This document shows positions 33,545-46,806 of a stretch of DNA of 64,000 nt, one piece after another. Each line of letters starts with the position of its first letter. Position 1 is the first letter of the stretch. The stretch is from Polymyxa betae (lineage: Eukaryota > Endomyxa > Phytomyxea > Plasmodiophorida > Plasmodiophoridae): contig RBZT01000328.1 in the NCBI GenBank assembly GCA_003693705.1, positions 1 to 64,000 on the forward strand. Direction: 5' to 3'. The notes beneath the pieces were generated by a model, which saw only the letters and a program-made list of their open reading frames with translations, was not told the DNA's origin and ran no database searches. A program made the position numbers and the translations under genes.

Positions 33545-34014
33545 GCGGTGAGACTGCAAATGCCAGTGATTAGCGATGTTTGTGTATTACTGAATTTGTC
33601 ATAAAAAGCGGTTGATTAACCGTAGCCATACAAACAGACATTGAACAGCCTTGTCCATGTTGCCTATTGTGTGACGACCTCAATGCTTCTATCCATTTTT
33701 TTAGAATCGATGATCCTGGAATTGTTTGTTCAGTACGGATTGGCCGATTGTATTTCCTCTTTGGGTTCTATCTGCTTCGAAGACTTTGGAGCGCGTCTAC
33801 TGCCTTCTGGATAGTAAGTTAGTTTCGTCACAGATGATTGAGACACGCAGACGACCTTCGTGTTGCAGTTGGTCCTTGCTCGAGTGAACCAATTTGTAAC
33901 CATTTTGTAGAATAAAATTTAAGCCCAGGTGACATCTCGGTCTGGATCGAGTAATTGGAGCGACAGGCAACGAACCCGTATTGATAAATCATTTGTAAAT
34001 ACGGATTAGATTAT
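33545..34014. other. Intergenic region with a short exon-like open frame
   Basis: A T-rich tract ending in AG near 33704 is followed by an open frame starting at about 33709 (MILELFVQYGLADCISSL), which ends after 34 residues. It looks exon-like but cannot be joined to either neighbour with confidence. It could be an untranslated exon of the secreted-protein gene or a small relic. Nothing else is supported. Confidence 0.3.
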
Positions 34015-36321
34015 TTATTTAAACCTATCCAATACGTTTTCATATTCAATATTTGTAGACTTGTTCTTGTCGGCAGTTTCAACCCGCCTGATGGCATCCC
34101 GGATTCCGGCATTCTTCTGCCTTTCCTTGATGTCTTTTTGTTTTTGGAAATTCTTGGCCGTAGTCGATCGCCCTCGCGCTTTTCTTTTGAGATGGGCTCC
34201 TTCAACTGCCTCTTCATTATCCTTCTGGATAAATCTCAGTGTCATTATATCACAAGTACAACAATCCAACATACAACTGCTGCAGATGATTCATTGGGTT
34301 TGCGAACAGTCCCGATAACATTGCGATCAAGAGTGATCATATCAGGCTGGATCTTATCAAGAAGTTGCTTGATTTCAGCTTCACGTCGTTGCGACTTAGT
34401 CTCGAACGGGTTCGCCTCGAATGCGTCGAAGTTGGCTTCAGCAGCACCAGGTATCACTATGGACGACAATCCATTGCTATGACCCAGACCACAAACATCT
34501 TGAAACGGGCAAAACTTGACTTGGTTGATCTATTCCACTAAAATCAGTCGCGAAGTGACATGTTAGTCGAAATAACGTTGACAGATCAAAACATCAAAAA
34601 TAATTGAAAAGTAATAAGCCTTCCACGAGAGATATAGACGAATACAAGCGAGAATAAAACACAGATACATTCGATCGCTGAAGCATATGGGTCATGTATA
34701 GTGTCTCGTCTTTGTATATTTGAACACGACCATTGATTCCTACAAAGATCCAAACAGTTCAGTTCTCGTCACGATCCTTGAATGGCTTCGCATCTTACCT
34801 AATGCCATCAACCCCGTTTGTGAAATATCAATGGAAGAAGCTGGGGCGAATGTTGGCAATTCGTAGACGAGCTTATAGTTTCGAAGATCCCAGATAGCGA
34901 CCCGACCTTCAGCTCCCGAGGTCGCCATTGTGTATCCGTTATTCGCCACCTTCATTGCCTGAACGGCACCTGCAATCGACATCCTCAGAAACCCAGCAGG
35001 CATTATGAACCGGTCTCGTGACCTTTATGGCAGAGAATCGTAGCAGCTGCTGATGACATGTTCGGCGTCCAAAGAGTCACCACACCTACATGGCACTTGA
35101 TATTAGATCGAGACGCCCTTCAACGATCATTACCGCAAACAACAAAAAACAAGAAACAACTTTCACATCAATAGCTAAGCAGGGCATAAAAGTTGTTTAA
35201 AAACGAGGTTATCATAATGGAGAAAGAACCTTGAGAATGACCAACATGTACAACAGCATTCTGTGGATTATGTGTCATAACATGGGTCTCGCCTTTCTTT
35301 GTTCGATGTTCAGCTACAACAGCGCCAGTTGATGTATCTTGATATTTCAGTACCTATCAAATACAGGATGAGTGATGATCCAGAGCCAGCTGCTTCATCA
35401 TGCTACATACACCAGCCTTTCCAATAGAAACCAGCAGGAAATGGAACGGCAGGAAATCCAGCCGAGTGGGTTCGATGTGATTCCGAAGACAATGCAATTC
35501 GATGCCATTGTTGTCATAGATGTAAACGTATTTCTTCTGAGCTACGGCCGCCATTGTATGGTTATGAAGATATCTGTAGGCAATGGCATCAGCGACAATG
35601 AGGACATCGTAGGCAGGCCGACTCACTTGACGTCACGAATCGTCTCTCGAACCAAGATCTCGGATTCGAGCTTGAACGATCCCCATTCGAACATGGAGAT
35701 GTGTCCTTTACGACCACCAAGGATCATATGAGACCCATTCCTGGAATAATCGAGACTGTATAGACCAAGCTCAAGCGACAAATCGAAGATCTGATAACAA
35801 CGAGAGCGTTCAGAGATAAGAGTCTTCATGGAGGCGATTCTCCAACCTTATCGGCATTCTGGGCATCGATGTGATCACCGAGATCGGCCTGGCGAACTTG
35901 GAATGTTTTTTCGGCGCCTTCCGTCTCGATAAAACTGGACGACATTTAGTTTGCATTATGGAAGGAGAGAACGGATCTGTTACAGACCCGGCCTTCTCAG
36001 TGAGCATGAGCTCAGCCAGAACAGCTTTGGCATTGGCATTCTGAGCTTTAGCATCGAGCTGCTTCAGATTGGCCTTGACCTTCCTGTCCGGGATTGCTTT
36101 CAGCTCCTAAGAGGAGATCAGAATGAGTAGACAATCATCGTCGAGCAGATAACCTTTTTGGTCAGAGTATCGCCATATTTGTATTTTTCAGCAAGATGAC
36201 GTCGTCGAGCCTTTTCTGCCGACGATAATTCCGGAGTTTGCCTTTTAGCCTTGCTAGTTTTTTTGGATTCAAATCTCAAGCTGGTGATGCAGCCGGTAAA
36301 ATCTACGTTGGAGACAGTCAT
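34015..36321 (-). CDS. UTP7: UTP7/WDR46, small-subunit processome WD-repeat protein
   Basis: Utp7 is a nucleolar WD40 protein of the U3 snoRNP processome, needed for 18S rRNA maturation. The start at 36321 gives [15 protein letters not shown], then a basic helical N-terminus ([34 protein letters not shown]), as in yeast Utp7. The WD propeller follows: [40 protein letters not shown] with [18 protein letters not shown], and [20 protein letters not shown]. The C-terminal BING4CT-type region includes [20 protein letters not shown] and [11 protein letters not shown], and ends in a Lys-rich helix. The order and motifs match BING4/WDR46 closely. Exons are joined by short introns. The N-terminal exon borders are the least certain. 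Confidence 0.92.
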
Positions 36322-36562
36322 AGCAAAACGTTCAACGTGGTCTAATCTAGGTAGTCGATTTTCTTGGGATTTTCCTGTCGTTGAGTTTAGAGATGACCGG
36401 AACTAAATCCGTGGCGGACCCCGCAAACTTTTTGAAAAATGTTTTCTTTCTTGTCCCAGATGATTGTGTTTGGCAGATAGATAAGCAGGTTCTGTATTAT
36501 CTTATTTCTGAGAACATGACGACATGGTAGATACAGTAATGTTTATTCTCAAGTTAGCACAG

Positions 36563-39240
36563 TTATCTCTGACTGAAACGCTGAATTAATTTGTACAGTA
36601 TTCGAATACCTCGTTTCAATGTCGGCTCTTGTAGTTCGAATCGGATTTCTGTAGTTCCTATTACAATTTGATCTCCTGGTTGTAGACTGCAATACTGCAC
36701 ACGACGACCGTTCACAAGCACTCCCACCGATGAACCTAAATCATACAGCTCCATATCTGCAAACCGCTGTTCAATGTCAATCAGCGAATTGTTAAAAACA
36801 AACTAACGTTCGTTGCCATATGCTAGTCTTATATGTGATCTGGAAACGTGCTTATCGTTAATAACGAGATCATTGCTGGGATCTCGGCCAATCGTCACTG
36901 ACGACTTTTCAGGATCCAGAAATACGGTCTGTAGGCGCTCGCCTTTTAGCGTCACAACCAGGGCCAGTTTCATGGATTCATCTATAACGGTTGTGTTGGT
37001 GCCCTGTTCGAGGATGCACTAAAAATCTCACTGACTGTCGAAATTCGATTCATTGATGGAAATTTGCAATTGATCTTGGACGAAATTGCGGAATCCTTCT
37101 GATGATCGGATATGCTCTAAAACTGTTTCGAAATGTTCTTGCAATGCCTGCATTGGTGAGTTTTAGAATTACAGACAGTGCTGGAGAATTCTAGTACCTT
37201 CTCTAGACCATCAAATATATTAGTTGGTATTATATCGTCTTCTGCCTTAGATTCGATCTCAGATAAGACCAGATGTGACACATTGGCAATCCTTTCTTGC
37301 GCTTTCGGGCAGATGTACTTCTTTACTATGTTTCTGATATCGTTCTTATCGGTTAAACTTGTATTGCTTAATTGCGTCAGGCAATTCAGCATATTGCGGT
37401 CGTCGCTGGAAGCTGCAGGAGCGATTTTGAAGAATGCTCAAACACAGGGTTGTAACTTACTGATGAGCCTATGAAATCCTTGAATTGCAGATTGGCTTGA
37501 AATTACCTCAGCAAATGTGTATCCTTGGCTTCGTAAATCTATAACATGCTGAAGATATCTTGAGATGTCATGCAGAAAACCATAATCCGGCTGAGTATCG
37601 TTAGGGATGAGCATCTCTTCCATTTGATGTTGCTTATTGGCAATCGATATGCTTTTCCACATTGTCGAAAAAGTGCTTAACTTTTTATGATGGCGAGGGC
37701 GACCGTTTTCACCGACAGGTCGTTGGTTTCCAGCATTACTGACGAAAGTTACCTCGTCGATGGTCTCTTGTATCGCTGCAATCAAATCAGATGCATTCCG
37801 ACAAGGAGTGAGTATGGCGAACCGAAGAACCATTCGCATAATGATATCGCATGTCTCGCCGTGATAGTTACTCGTCGGATCGGCGCTTCCAACATAAAAC
37901 TCCATTGACCACTTCGGATACGGCAATCATCGAAACGTATGGAGGCGGTTGTCAGTGGGACGAAGGATTCCGGTCTTAATGAATTCGACGATCGAAACCA
38001 GTATCTACGAAGCCCATTTAATGCGAGAGCAAGAGATACTTTTGAATCCATAAAAAGGGTAATAAGAAGGATAAAGTGAAAAACTAACAGGGTTTGGTCA
38101 TATAAAACCATGAAATAGGAGGTTGGCTCGATAACAATGCCTTTGATATTCTCATCTATGGTCACTAAGCCCTGGAACTTCTTCGAACTTGAGGCCAACA
38201 TTGATGAGGCAACGCTAACCATTCCCTGGGACTTTATTGGCTGGATCCAAGCACAAGCGTGATCTTCTGCTTACCGCGTTTTCTAGAGATTGCAGTATGC
38301 AATCAATATGATAGCATTGCAAGAACACTTGCTTTTTTATAATGGGCTGGACTTGGGTGGCAGCAATCAGTTTGGCCTGCCACATTTCATCGCCTAAGGC
38401 GCGACGTAACTGTTCTTGAACGGATCTTAAAAACACCTGCTTCTCGGCAACTGATGGGAATCGGCACATAATGATCTGGTCGGCAGTGACTATCTTGAGA
38501 ACATTTTCAAGCAATTCACGTCGGGAGAATGCACCGTATTCTTTTCTTTCCAACTGGTGCTTTTCTGTTAATATCCCGCTGTCAGCTGCATGCAAGGCTT
38601 GAATGTTTATGTAGTCTTCTGGGTCGATAATAAACGCGATTGGAAAACCTCCCAAAGGCTCAGGGTCAGATTGCGATATCTGATATGTGAGATGGATTCC
38701 ATTGACCTGAACCCAATATTGGCTCCATTCCTAAGCAAACGAGTAAGCACAAACTGAATCCGTTTGAGCAGGATTCTGTTCCGTACTTTTGTGAACGAGA
38801 ACCCGAGGCCAGATTGTAATTGTATTTCGCCTTGGTAAACGCTCGTAGAGCTCGATTTCGACGTTGACTGTATTAGATTAAAAAACAATTCTATAAGCTT
38901 GGAAGGCCTACTGATGATGGAACTGTTCGTAATGTGGTGATTGCTGATGCTGAAATCGGAATGTCATAACAACGCCAAACTTGAGTTAAGCGGTCAGATA
39001 CCGATGTTTTCGCCAATATTGCTGATAGCTCCACGGGCTCCAAACCTCGGCCCAGAGTTCGCTACTATATTAGTGAGATGATCAAGGTCATCCAGATCAA
39101 TGTCATCTCTCGCCCAAGCTTGCAGTTGCTTCAACATAACATCTCCTAACGACGGCCTATCAACTTCATTTGCAGCTATCCACGACAACTCAGAAAAAAC
39201 CGGCGACGCCGACCGCCTCCTGTACCTTGCAGACACGCGA
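36563..39240 (-). CDS. Tandem PH domains with a C-terminal FHA domain, unknown function
   Basis: Spliced exons from the ATG at 39240 (MSARYRRRSASPVFSEL) give a protein of about 700 residues. A first PH-like domain starts at GEIQLQSGLGFSFTK and, across a 59-nt intron, continues EWSQYWVQVNGIHLTYQ; its C-terminal helix includes EKQVFLRSVQEQL. A second PH-like domain follows (GLVTIDENIKGIVIEPTSYF, then SFVPLTTASIRFDDCRI and WSFMLEAPIRRVTI). A helical middle region leads to an FHA domain, with IGRDPSNDLVINDKHVSRSH holding the phosphothreonine-binding Arg and Ser, and DLGSSVGVLVNGRRV and LQPGDQIVIG completing it. FHA binds phosphothreonine peptides and PH binds lipids or proteins, so the protein may recruit phosphorylated partners to a membrane. 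I know no standard family with this order. Confidence 0.72.
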
Positions 39241-39544
39241 CATTAAGGGAATATCTTTTAAGGCGTTATGACAATGGCAGCAGCGATGGGATGACCCAGA
39301 TGTAACATTATACTGAGCTCATATGTAAAGACCCACATTGAGGAGGAGCCGCTGGCCCGAAGTCATTTCACCTTTCCAGCGACAATTGGCAGTGAAAATC
39401 TTATCATAAAGAATAAATCTTCAGTAAAAATGGACATGACAAAACCTAACAGTGAAGTGAACGATTTAGGTGACGTCTAGGGGTCTCCCAATGGGACAGT
39501 CCTTGCTGTTGAACCGAAGCTACACTCATTTTACTGCGTAAGAG
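39241..39544. promoter_or_regulatory. Divergent intergenic region between the PH-FHA gene and SEN1
   Basis: This 300-base gap separates divergently transcribed genes. No coding segment or recognisable element is seen. Promoters of both genes should lie here. Confidence 0.4.
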
Positions 39545-42500
39545 ATGGAGGGGCTGCGCACACAAACGAGTGACATGGACGGTCAATTATCACAACTCTT
39601 TAATTGTTTGAAGAAACTTGTCGTCCAAGTTGAATGAAGCTGCATCTGATCAACGATCTTCGCTTGCCTCATGTTCGGGACAGCTTATGTCGCCGCTTGT
39701 GACGTTCTCGCTGATCCGGCTAGCATCTCGGAGCAAAGATGGCATGCATATCGCGTCTTGCTGGACGTATTGGAACCGCACAAACATATTTGGTGCCAAT
39801 ACGCAGAATCAGCGAAGTTTTTATGTGGCCTGTTGGAATTCCCTAGCTCTGATTTATGGAAACGATTCCAGTTTCTTTTACGGTCGATGACTTGCTACGA
39901 ATGTGTTGCTGCCTGGTCCGAATGCATTAACAGTATGCAGGTTTCTATGTCACCAAAGCCTCATTAATAATTTCTGCTAGAGTTTCTGCAGGGCCTTTCG
40001 AATAGGTTCGAAGATTATTCTATCGAAGTGTTAGAATCGCAAATGATAAAAGCCGACCTCACTCGGCTGAAGTCGTTACCTGTGGATTTCGCTGCATTCG
40101 AACTTCTTCGACGTCCTCATCTGGCTCGAAATCGCGACTTAAATCGAATCTTATGTCTGTTTGTCGAAGAAAGTGCCCATACTCCGGCAGGGACCAAGTC
40201 AATGGTCCTGAAAAATGGCAAGTTGGCTCCAATGGTGTATCTGTTCTGTCTACATCCAAGAGCGGTTGTTCGATCTTGGTGCCAAAGCTTGGTTCGAGCT
40301 CGTTCTGGAGACAGCGCGTCCCTTGATGGCCTATCTTCTAGCTCTGTCAATGAGATCCTTTTTATTCTTTCGAAGAATTTATTCGAGGATCTTCACGATG
40401 CCCAAGCTTCTGATTTCTTTCTGTACAATTTGGCCACATTTTGGAGCGGATTAAACTTCTTACTGGACATCACTCCTGAGGGGGCTCATGCTGTTACTGC
40501 CACTAGGTTCTTATCTTCAAAACCTGGTGTATTTTTGGAAAAATTATTGTCGCATTCGCGGCTCGTAACAGTTAACGGAAATGGTTCATATAGCAGCCTA
40601 TCTGAAAATGTTCCTGAAAACATATTGTCTCCTACGCTGTCTTGCCTACAATGGTTTATGTTGAATGCGTCCAAAATTTTTTGGGAAAAGCGAACAACAA
40701 TTGGTCCAGCGATTCTTGCGGATATACTAAGGAAAGGGGCACTTTATGCCACCAGAAGTCTGGAAGCGCTTTTTGACGCTTCTTATGAAGCTTTAAAAAT
40801 CATCGATGTTATTCCCATCTTTGCTATGTCTTTGCCTGAAGCTGGAAGGCACGACTATATTGGCTCCACTGTCCGATTTTTGCTGCAAATCGTCTCCAAA
40901 TTTCGCTCTTCGCAAAAAGTGGTAGTTTCTCTAAAAATACGTACTTGGAGTGCGATCTTCAAAATTATTCGATGCTCATTTATGATGAATTCGAACGCAG
41001 CAGCGATTCTTTGTTCTGACGCATGGGCAGCGCCTACTGCTGCCTTCGCTTGCGCTGATTTCTCGGACAGATTCACAGACTTTCTTGAACTCTGTTCCGA
41101 TAATATCAGGACCATGCTGATTTCTGACGCTATTGAAGCCTGTCGAATCGCCCTACATTATGATGTGAACAATTTGAAGAAACTCTTCATTCCGGATGAA
41201 TCTCCTTCTTTCGCTTTAGATGATAAGCAAAATCGCGTTTTCATTTCTGCTGGTCTGTGGATGCGTCTTTCGACGTCTTATAAATCCAGCTCCATTCCAA
41301 GTCAATTACTTGAAATATTATTATCTGCAGCGTTTCAGTCTATTGCCATTCCTCCGTCTTTTGTTGCTCTTGGATTTGATCAGCCCGATGATGTTATCTG
41401 TGCATATAAGGCAGTTCGATTGTCGGCTAAAACCGTTCTGCAATCGCTCTCATCTCATCCTGAATTGATACAGAGATTTGCCGATTCCCGGGCAAACATT
41501 GCCGGATTATTTCTGCTTCTATTATCATACCGCGATTCATCCTCCTTTATCAGCGAACTGCTTCGAAGGGAAGTGCAATCAAAGTTGGCGTTAAGTGAGA
41601 AACCGAACTCGGTCAACGACTGCCTTTCTCTTTTGTATCAACATCAGCCATCTCAGATCTTGGCGCTTTATCTTCAATGCTTCGAGTTTTGTACAAATCC
41701 CACTATATTTCACAGCATTGAAAAACTCGTAAAGAGTCCTGCTAATTTACCTGAATCTGCTGGGGACTTTCTCGGCGACCTTCATCCCTCCATTTTCTGG
41801 CTCGATAGACTTCTTCACCTTTTCACAGATCGCTCGGAGGTTTTCTTTTCACTGGATTCAGATTCACTCTGGAGGCTCTTTTTCGTTTTGATTGTGAGCT
41901 GTATTGGATTCCATGTGTTACCAGAATTTGATCGTACATTCTCTGCTCTCTTTGATATGGGGCTGACTCTCATATCGCTGAAGCCCGCCTTTTTAACATC
42001 ATTTCGAGAGTTCTTCAAACTGTGGCTCCGAAAACGGGACTCTATACCTTCTGGAACGAGGCGACGTTGGTTCCAATTCGTTCGCTCTTACATTAGGCAA
42101 TTTCCAAATGAGAAAGAAGCCGCTCGCTCTGTGCTTCTCAAATATCACGACGATGCATTCTGGTTACACCGAACAGGACTGTCGGATCAAGCGCAACGAA
42201 ATTATTTAGCAAGTTTGGCACCATCACTATTCAAGGAGTCTTCAAGCAGTCAACAAATGCCTCACTCCACCAAATTGTCTATAAATCCACATGGGTCGAG
42301 TAGCATCTTACATCATCTGCCTGCGGTATCTGTTGATAACAGTAGGCGTGACGTTGGAACGCCGTTAAAGCATACTACCGCTTTATCCAAGTCTCTTTCA
42401 TCTATTTATACAAGTTCCAGCTCCGTTGCAAACTCCAAGATGATTCATGTTCGATTGGGTTCGGTTTCTAAGCCCACACGGCATTTGTCTTCACAATCCT

Positions 42501-45500
42501 CTATATCTCAGTATTTCCAAAATTGTTTAACAGCTACTGAAGACTCCAAGGCCAACCGGTTACGAGCAGGGTTTCAGTCGTTACGGGATGATCCAGAGTT
42601 TTCTAAGCGCTCCAATGTCATTAAGAGCATCAGTGCCAAACCCTTGACAACGGTGAAATCATCATCCGCTTTGAAGCGACGCACAGCCTCTGGGAAGCCT
42701 GGTGTCTCAACAGTAACAGAGAGCTCTATTTCCAAAATTGAAAAACTGCCTGTGAGATCGTTAGGGCATTTCCTGAATATCGTCCTCGATTGGTCGCTTT
42801 CAGATGTGACAGGCGAAGCGCTTCCAAAACAGCTCTCTGAAACAATGATGGACCCTTTACCAAAAGGTTTTCATTCTTTTATTGAATATCGGAAAGCATT
42901 CGGGTCTTTGTTATTAGAGGAGACGCGCGCCATGATTCAAGGCGATTATGGGTCGAGTCGTGATATAAAGCCGAATCTTATTGTTAAGCAAGGACTGGAT
43001 ACGACGCCTCATCCGTCCTTACCTGGCTCTCTACTGCTATGCTCTCCTGCAGAAGTCCCAGAAAATCAGCGCCTTTCTGAAAACGATTTGCTTTTGCTCT
43101 GGCCCATTTTGGACGATCCCGATTTTTCCGATATTCCTTCGAATGCTGTTTTCGGCATGGTCGATGGCCAATCGAATTCGACCAGGCTCTTGATTCGAGT
43201 AACCCGCTTCCTGTCGACCGACCCGCGATTTAGACACCAGCTGGGATTTGTTCGAATATCGTCACTGGTTACTGCTCAGCGTATGGCTCGGGCGTTAGAA
43301 TCAGTTGCTCGTCTTCGGCTCGGACCAGCACTCGTACTGGGTCAGCAAGAATCAGCTGCGTTAGAAACGTCGTTCGATATTGATAATGCTGCTCTCTCTG
43401 GTTTGAATACCAGCCAGAAAACAGCTATAAAGCATTGTATGTGCTCTAAAGATCCTGTAGTGCTGTTACAAGGTTCCATTGTGCTCTCGTCGTTGTCGTT
43501 CTTGATCTTATTTCAGTTTAGGGCCTCCCGGAACTGGCAAATCAACTGTTATTATAGCACTGATCAAGGCCTTACTACAAAGGAGTGTGAACAGGAATGC
43601 TCACCAACTCGGTCAAGGCTGGATGAAGGGCGAGTTCGATTCCAGGCATATTCTGCTGTGCACTCCATCGAACGCCGCTGCTGATGAACTAACGAGCCGA
43701 CTTGTTGCAGCTTCTATTCAGGTTATAGTGATGCTGTATTCCTGGTGCTCACTCCATAATTGCTATTTTCAGGCGGTCCCGGATGGCACTCAATATCCTG
43801 TTATTAGATATGGCAGTAATGTGACATCGGATGTGTTTGCAGAATCTGTGTCGTTGGATCGGCTCGCTTCCGCTACTCAATCAGCTCAGATTCGTTCTGG
43901 GTCGCAGCACAATCCGACTGCAGTACAACCTGCTGGAATTGATCGAAGGAGTGTGCAGGTTTGTCGTTTTTATCTCGACCAAGTTTCCTTCTTGGTTTAC
44001 ATGCTGTAGGAATTGCGAGAAAGATTGTTATCAGAAGCCAATGTCTTAGTCTGTACGTTGTCTGGTAGCGGGGCAGCGTTGATAGGCAATATCCCACATA
44101 CTTTCCAAGTTGTTATCGTTGACGAAGCCGCTCAAGCTCATGAGATTGAGACTTTAATTCCTCTACAGTATTGCTGCCGAAAGCTGATTCTTGTTGGTGA
44201 CCCAAGACAATTGCCTGCTACAGGTGAATCTCGCTATACCTGCAGTATGTTGTAGCTTATTGGCTGTTTTAGTACTGTCAACATACGCTGGGAAATTCGG
44301 TCTGAACAGATCTATGTTTGAACGTCTTGAAAGTGTCATTCAGCCTGTTATGCTGACTGAGCAGTATCGTATGCATCCTGAGTTAGTCGTATCATTCACT
44401 ACTTGACATGTTTTGATTTCTGTTTAGCATATGCTTGTTCCCTTCACAGCAATTCTATAATGGCCGTGTCATAACCGCTGGTATTGAGCGCTCGGTTCCC
44501 ATTCACAGCAACTCCTTCATCCGGCCTTATCTATTCTTCAACGTTGAAAGCGAGGATTACTTGGTACATTGCAGCGGTTTTCCGTTTCGTCATTTAAAAG
44601 ACGAATAGGTTAAATTTTCGCGAAAAAATGTGACAGAAGCTGAATTTGTCGTACACTTGCTATGTCATATTGAACGTACTGTCGCCTTGTACGGGATGGC
44701 TCGACCTTCAGTTGGCATTGTGACTCCTTACCAAGCGCAAGTTCATGAGATTCGATACCAAGTTAGAGATTCTTTCCACTATGTGCTCATTTTAAATTTT
44801 CATTCAGGCACAGTCAGTAATGAAACAGCAACCCGATGTAAGGACTATCGACAGTTTTCAAGGCCAAGAACGAGATATTATTATTATCTCTGCAGTTCGT
44901 GCATCTCCGGAAAAGGAGCAGTATAAAGGCCTCGGTAATACTGGCAATGTTTGAATTTAACAGTGGTTTGAAAACAGTTTAGGATTTCTTGCCGATAGTC
45001 GACGTCTCAATGTAGCCTTAACTCGTGCCAAGCTGTATATAGAAGTCATTCTGTAGTCTTTTAGTCTGAAAACCCTTTTAGGTGCTGCCTTGTTGTCGGA
45101 TCAGCTAGGACGTTATCTGATTCCGTTTCGGTTTGGAGAGATCTCATCACGAATGCAAAGGAAAGAAACTGCCTTATTTCTGTTCCTCCAAAAGTCAGAT
45201 GTTCACAGAAAACTTCGTACTTTTATTTATCGTATTGCGTTCTGTAGGGCTTTCAGGAATTTTTGCAGCAATCCAATGGGGTTTCCAACAGGTCATTTCC
45301 AGGTTCGTTTGAGGCAGTTCGTCAACAAGCTGGCTCGAAAAACACGAAGTCAAGACCTGGACCTGGCAGCGGTCATATTCCACGAGGACGTCAGAGCGTT
45401 CCAGAACCCAGAGGTCAAACGCCAAATCGGGTCGATAACTTCAGAGCACCAGCTTCTGTTCCAGATCGGAGCTTTTGTCGTGAGAGAAATCCGGATTCCG

Positions 45501-45841
45501 AATGGCTCGATCGCCCAAAGGATTCAGCTTCCGGACGTCTGGAAACATCTGGGGATTTCAATCCTAACAGAGAAAGACTAGGGTTGTCGCCAAACCCAAG
45601 GCGAAGAGTTCTTCAGCGTAAGCGATTTCATCACGCTGCACCTGATCCTTCAGCTATTAAACGACAAGCATCGTCGCAATCGGGTTTGCATGCAATTCAA
45701 CGGCCTTCATCAGCTGCACAGACAACCCATACTGATCAGCAAACAGCACATCAAAAGGACATGAGTCGCGATAATGTCACGACCGTATTTCAAAAATCAA
45801 CAGCCACATTGGCGCTGGATGACATTCTTGGCGCCATGTGA
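39545..45841 (+). CDS. SEN1: SEN1/senataxin-type superfamily 1 RNA-DNA helicase
   Basis: Sen1 is a nuclear 5'-3' helicase that resolves R-loops and ends transcription of non-coding RNAs. The first ATG at 39545 leads into a very large N-terminal helical region (the single open exon 40028-43500 alone encodes over 1100 residues), matching the Sen1 N-terminal domain, with the collinear start RWHAYRVLLDVLEP and MVYLFCLHPRAVVRSWCQS. The helicase core follows: GLNTSQKTAIKH (Q motif); Walker A GPPGTGKST (across an intron ending at about 43521); LLCTPSNAAADEL; VVIVDEAAQAHEIETLIPLQ; LVGDPRQLPAT; LTEQYRMHPELV; TPYQAQV; TIDSFQGQERDIIIISAVR; and LADSRRLNVALTRAK. A Pro/Arg/Ser-rich tail ends LALDDILGAM. 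The helicase region is broken by many short introns; the N-terminal region by few. Confidence 0.95.
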
Positions 45842-45952
45842 AAGTCAGTGTCTTAAATCTATATTTACTGAGTGGTTAAATGCTTATTTATCAATCGTTA
45901 TTATTGTATCTTCTGTAAATTTATGCTTGATCGAAATTGTTGCATATGCCCC

Positions 45953-46804
45953 TCATGCAAACTTTGCAGAAGGCAATGCGTTTTTTATATGGGTAGCTTT
46001 GACAGGTTGCATGAGAATCATGGAGACGACAGCACCGATTGCTACCAAGGCACTGATTGCCAACGTCACTAATGTCCAAATCCGATATCTGGCTGTGCTA
46101 TCATAAACCTTCAGCAATAATGTCAGAGCTTTACGCAATACAAAGGTTTTATGGTAGTAACGACCGTATTATCATCGATGTCAGTCTCTCGAGGCGCAAC
46201 GGCAAAAAATACAATTGTACCGGCAATTGCACAAAACGCCAGTGCACCGAATAATCTGGCAGATAGTCAGATTACAGTTCTTAGTCGCATGGAACAATTG
46301 GTACCCTGGAGTTTCTGATCGCGAACCTAGAAAGGCGACCAGGCCAGATAAACCGATCACAAGCAAGATTGTAAAGATCCCAACCCCGACGCCGGCGATC
46401 ATGCTGCTTCGGTTCTTATAAACATTAACATCATATAGACCGAAGATTGACAACAAGATTGAGTGAAACTGAATCGTCACACAGCTTTCTTTTGCTATGA
46501 TGAACGATACGAACCGAGAATGCTGCAACCAAACATGAACGTGAGCAATGATAATACTATCAACATACAGAGGCATGAACATGACGGCAGTCCTCGACTG
46601 CTAAGAATGACGAATACTTGTTGGGTGCGGACAACGGCGAACAATGTCAAGCCAAAGGCGAAGAAGACATCGGTAAGCATCTGCTCGATCGTCAATTGGA
46701 CACCATCCATAATAGTACCCTGATTACAGAATCTGCAACAATTATGTTATTCATTCATCAATTCTTGAGAACTAATCCGATGGGCAAACTGTCGATTTCT
46801 GACA
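45953..46804 (-). CDS. Multi-pass membrane protein of unknown function
   Basis: Exons from the ATG at 46804 (MSEIDSLPIGL, joined to GTIMDGVQLTIEQML by a 54-nt intron) encode a protein with five or six hydrophobic helices: VFFAFGLTLFAVV, LCMLIVLSLLTFMFGC, IAGVGVGIFTILLVIGL, LFGALAFCAIAGTIVFF, and IWTLVTLAISALVAIG with VVSMILM. Its length is about 230-260 residues. I do not recognise a family; a degenerate receptor-like or tetraspan-like protein is possible. The middle exon border (46380-46560) is ambiguous, because two frames there are both hydrophobic. The last intron is only 26 nt (46109-46134). Its stop is 112 bases from the convergent SEN1 stop, and its start is 2 nt after the EXO84 stop on the same strand. 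Confidence 0.6.
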
Positions 46805-46806
46805 TT

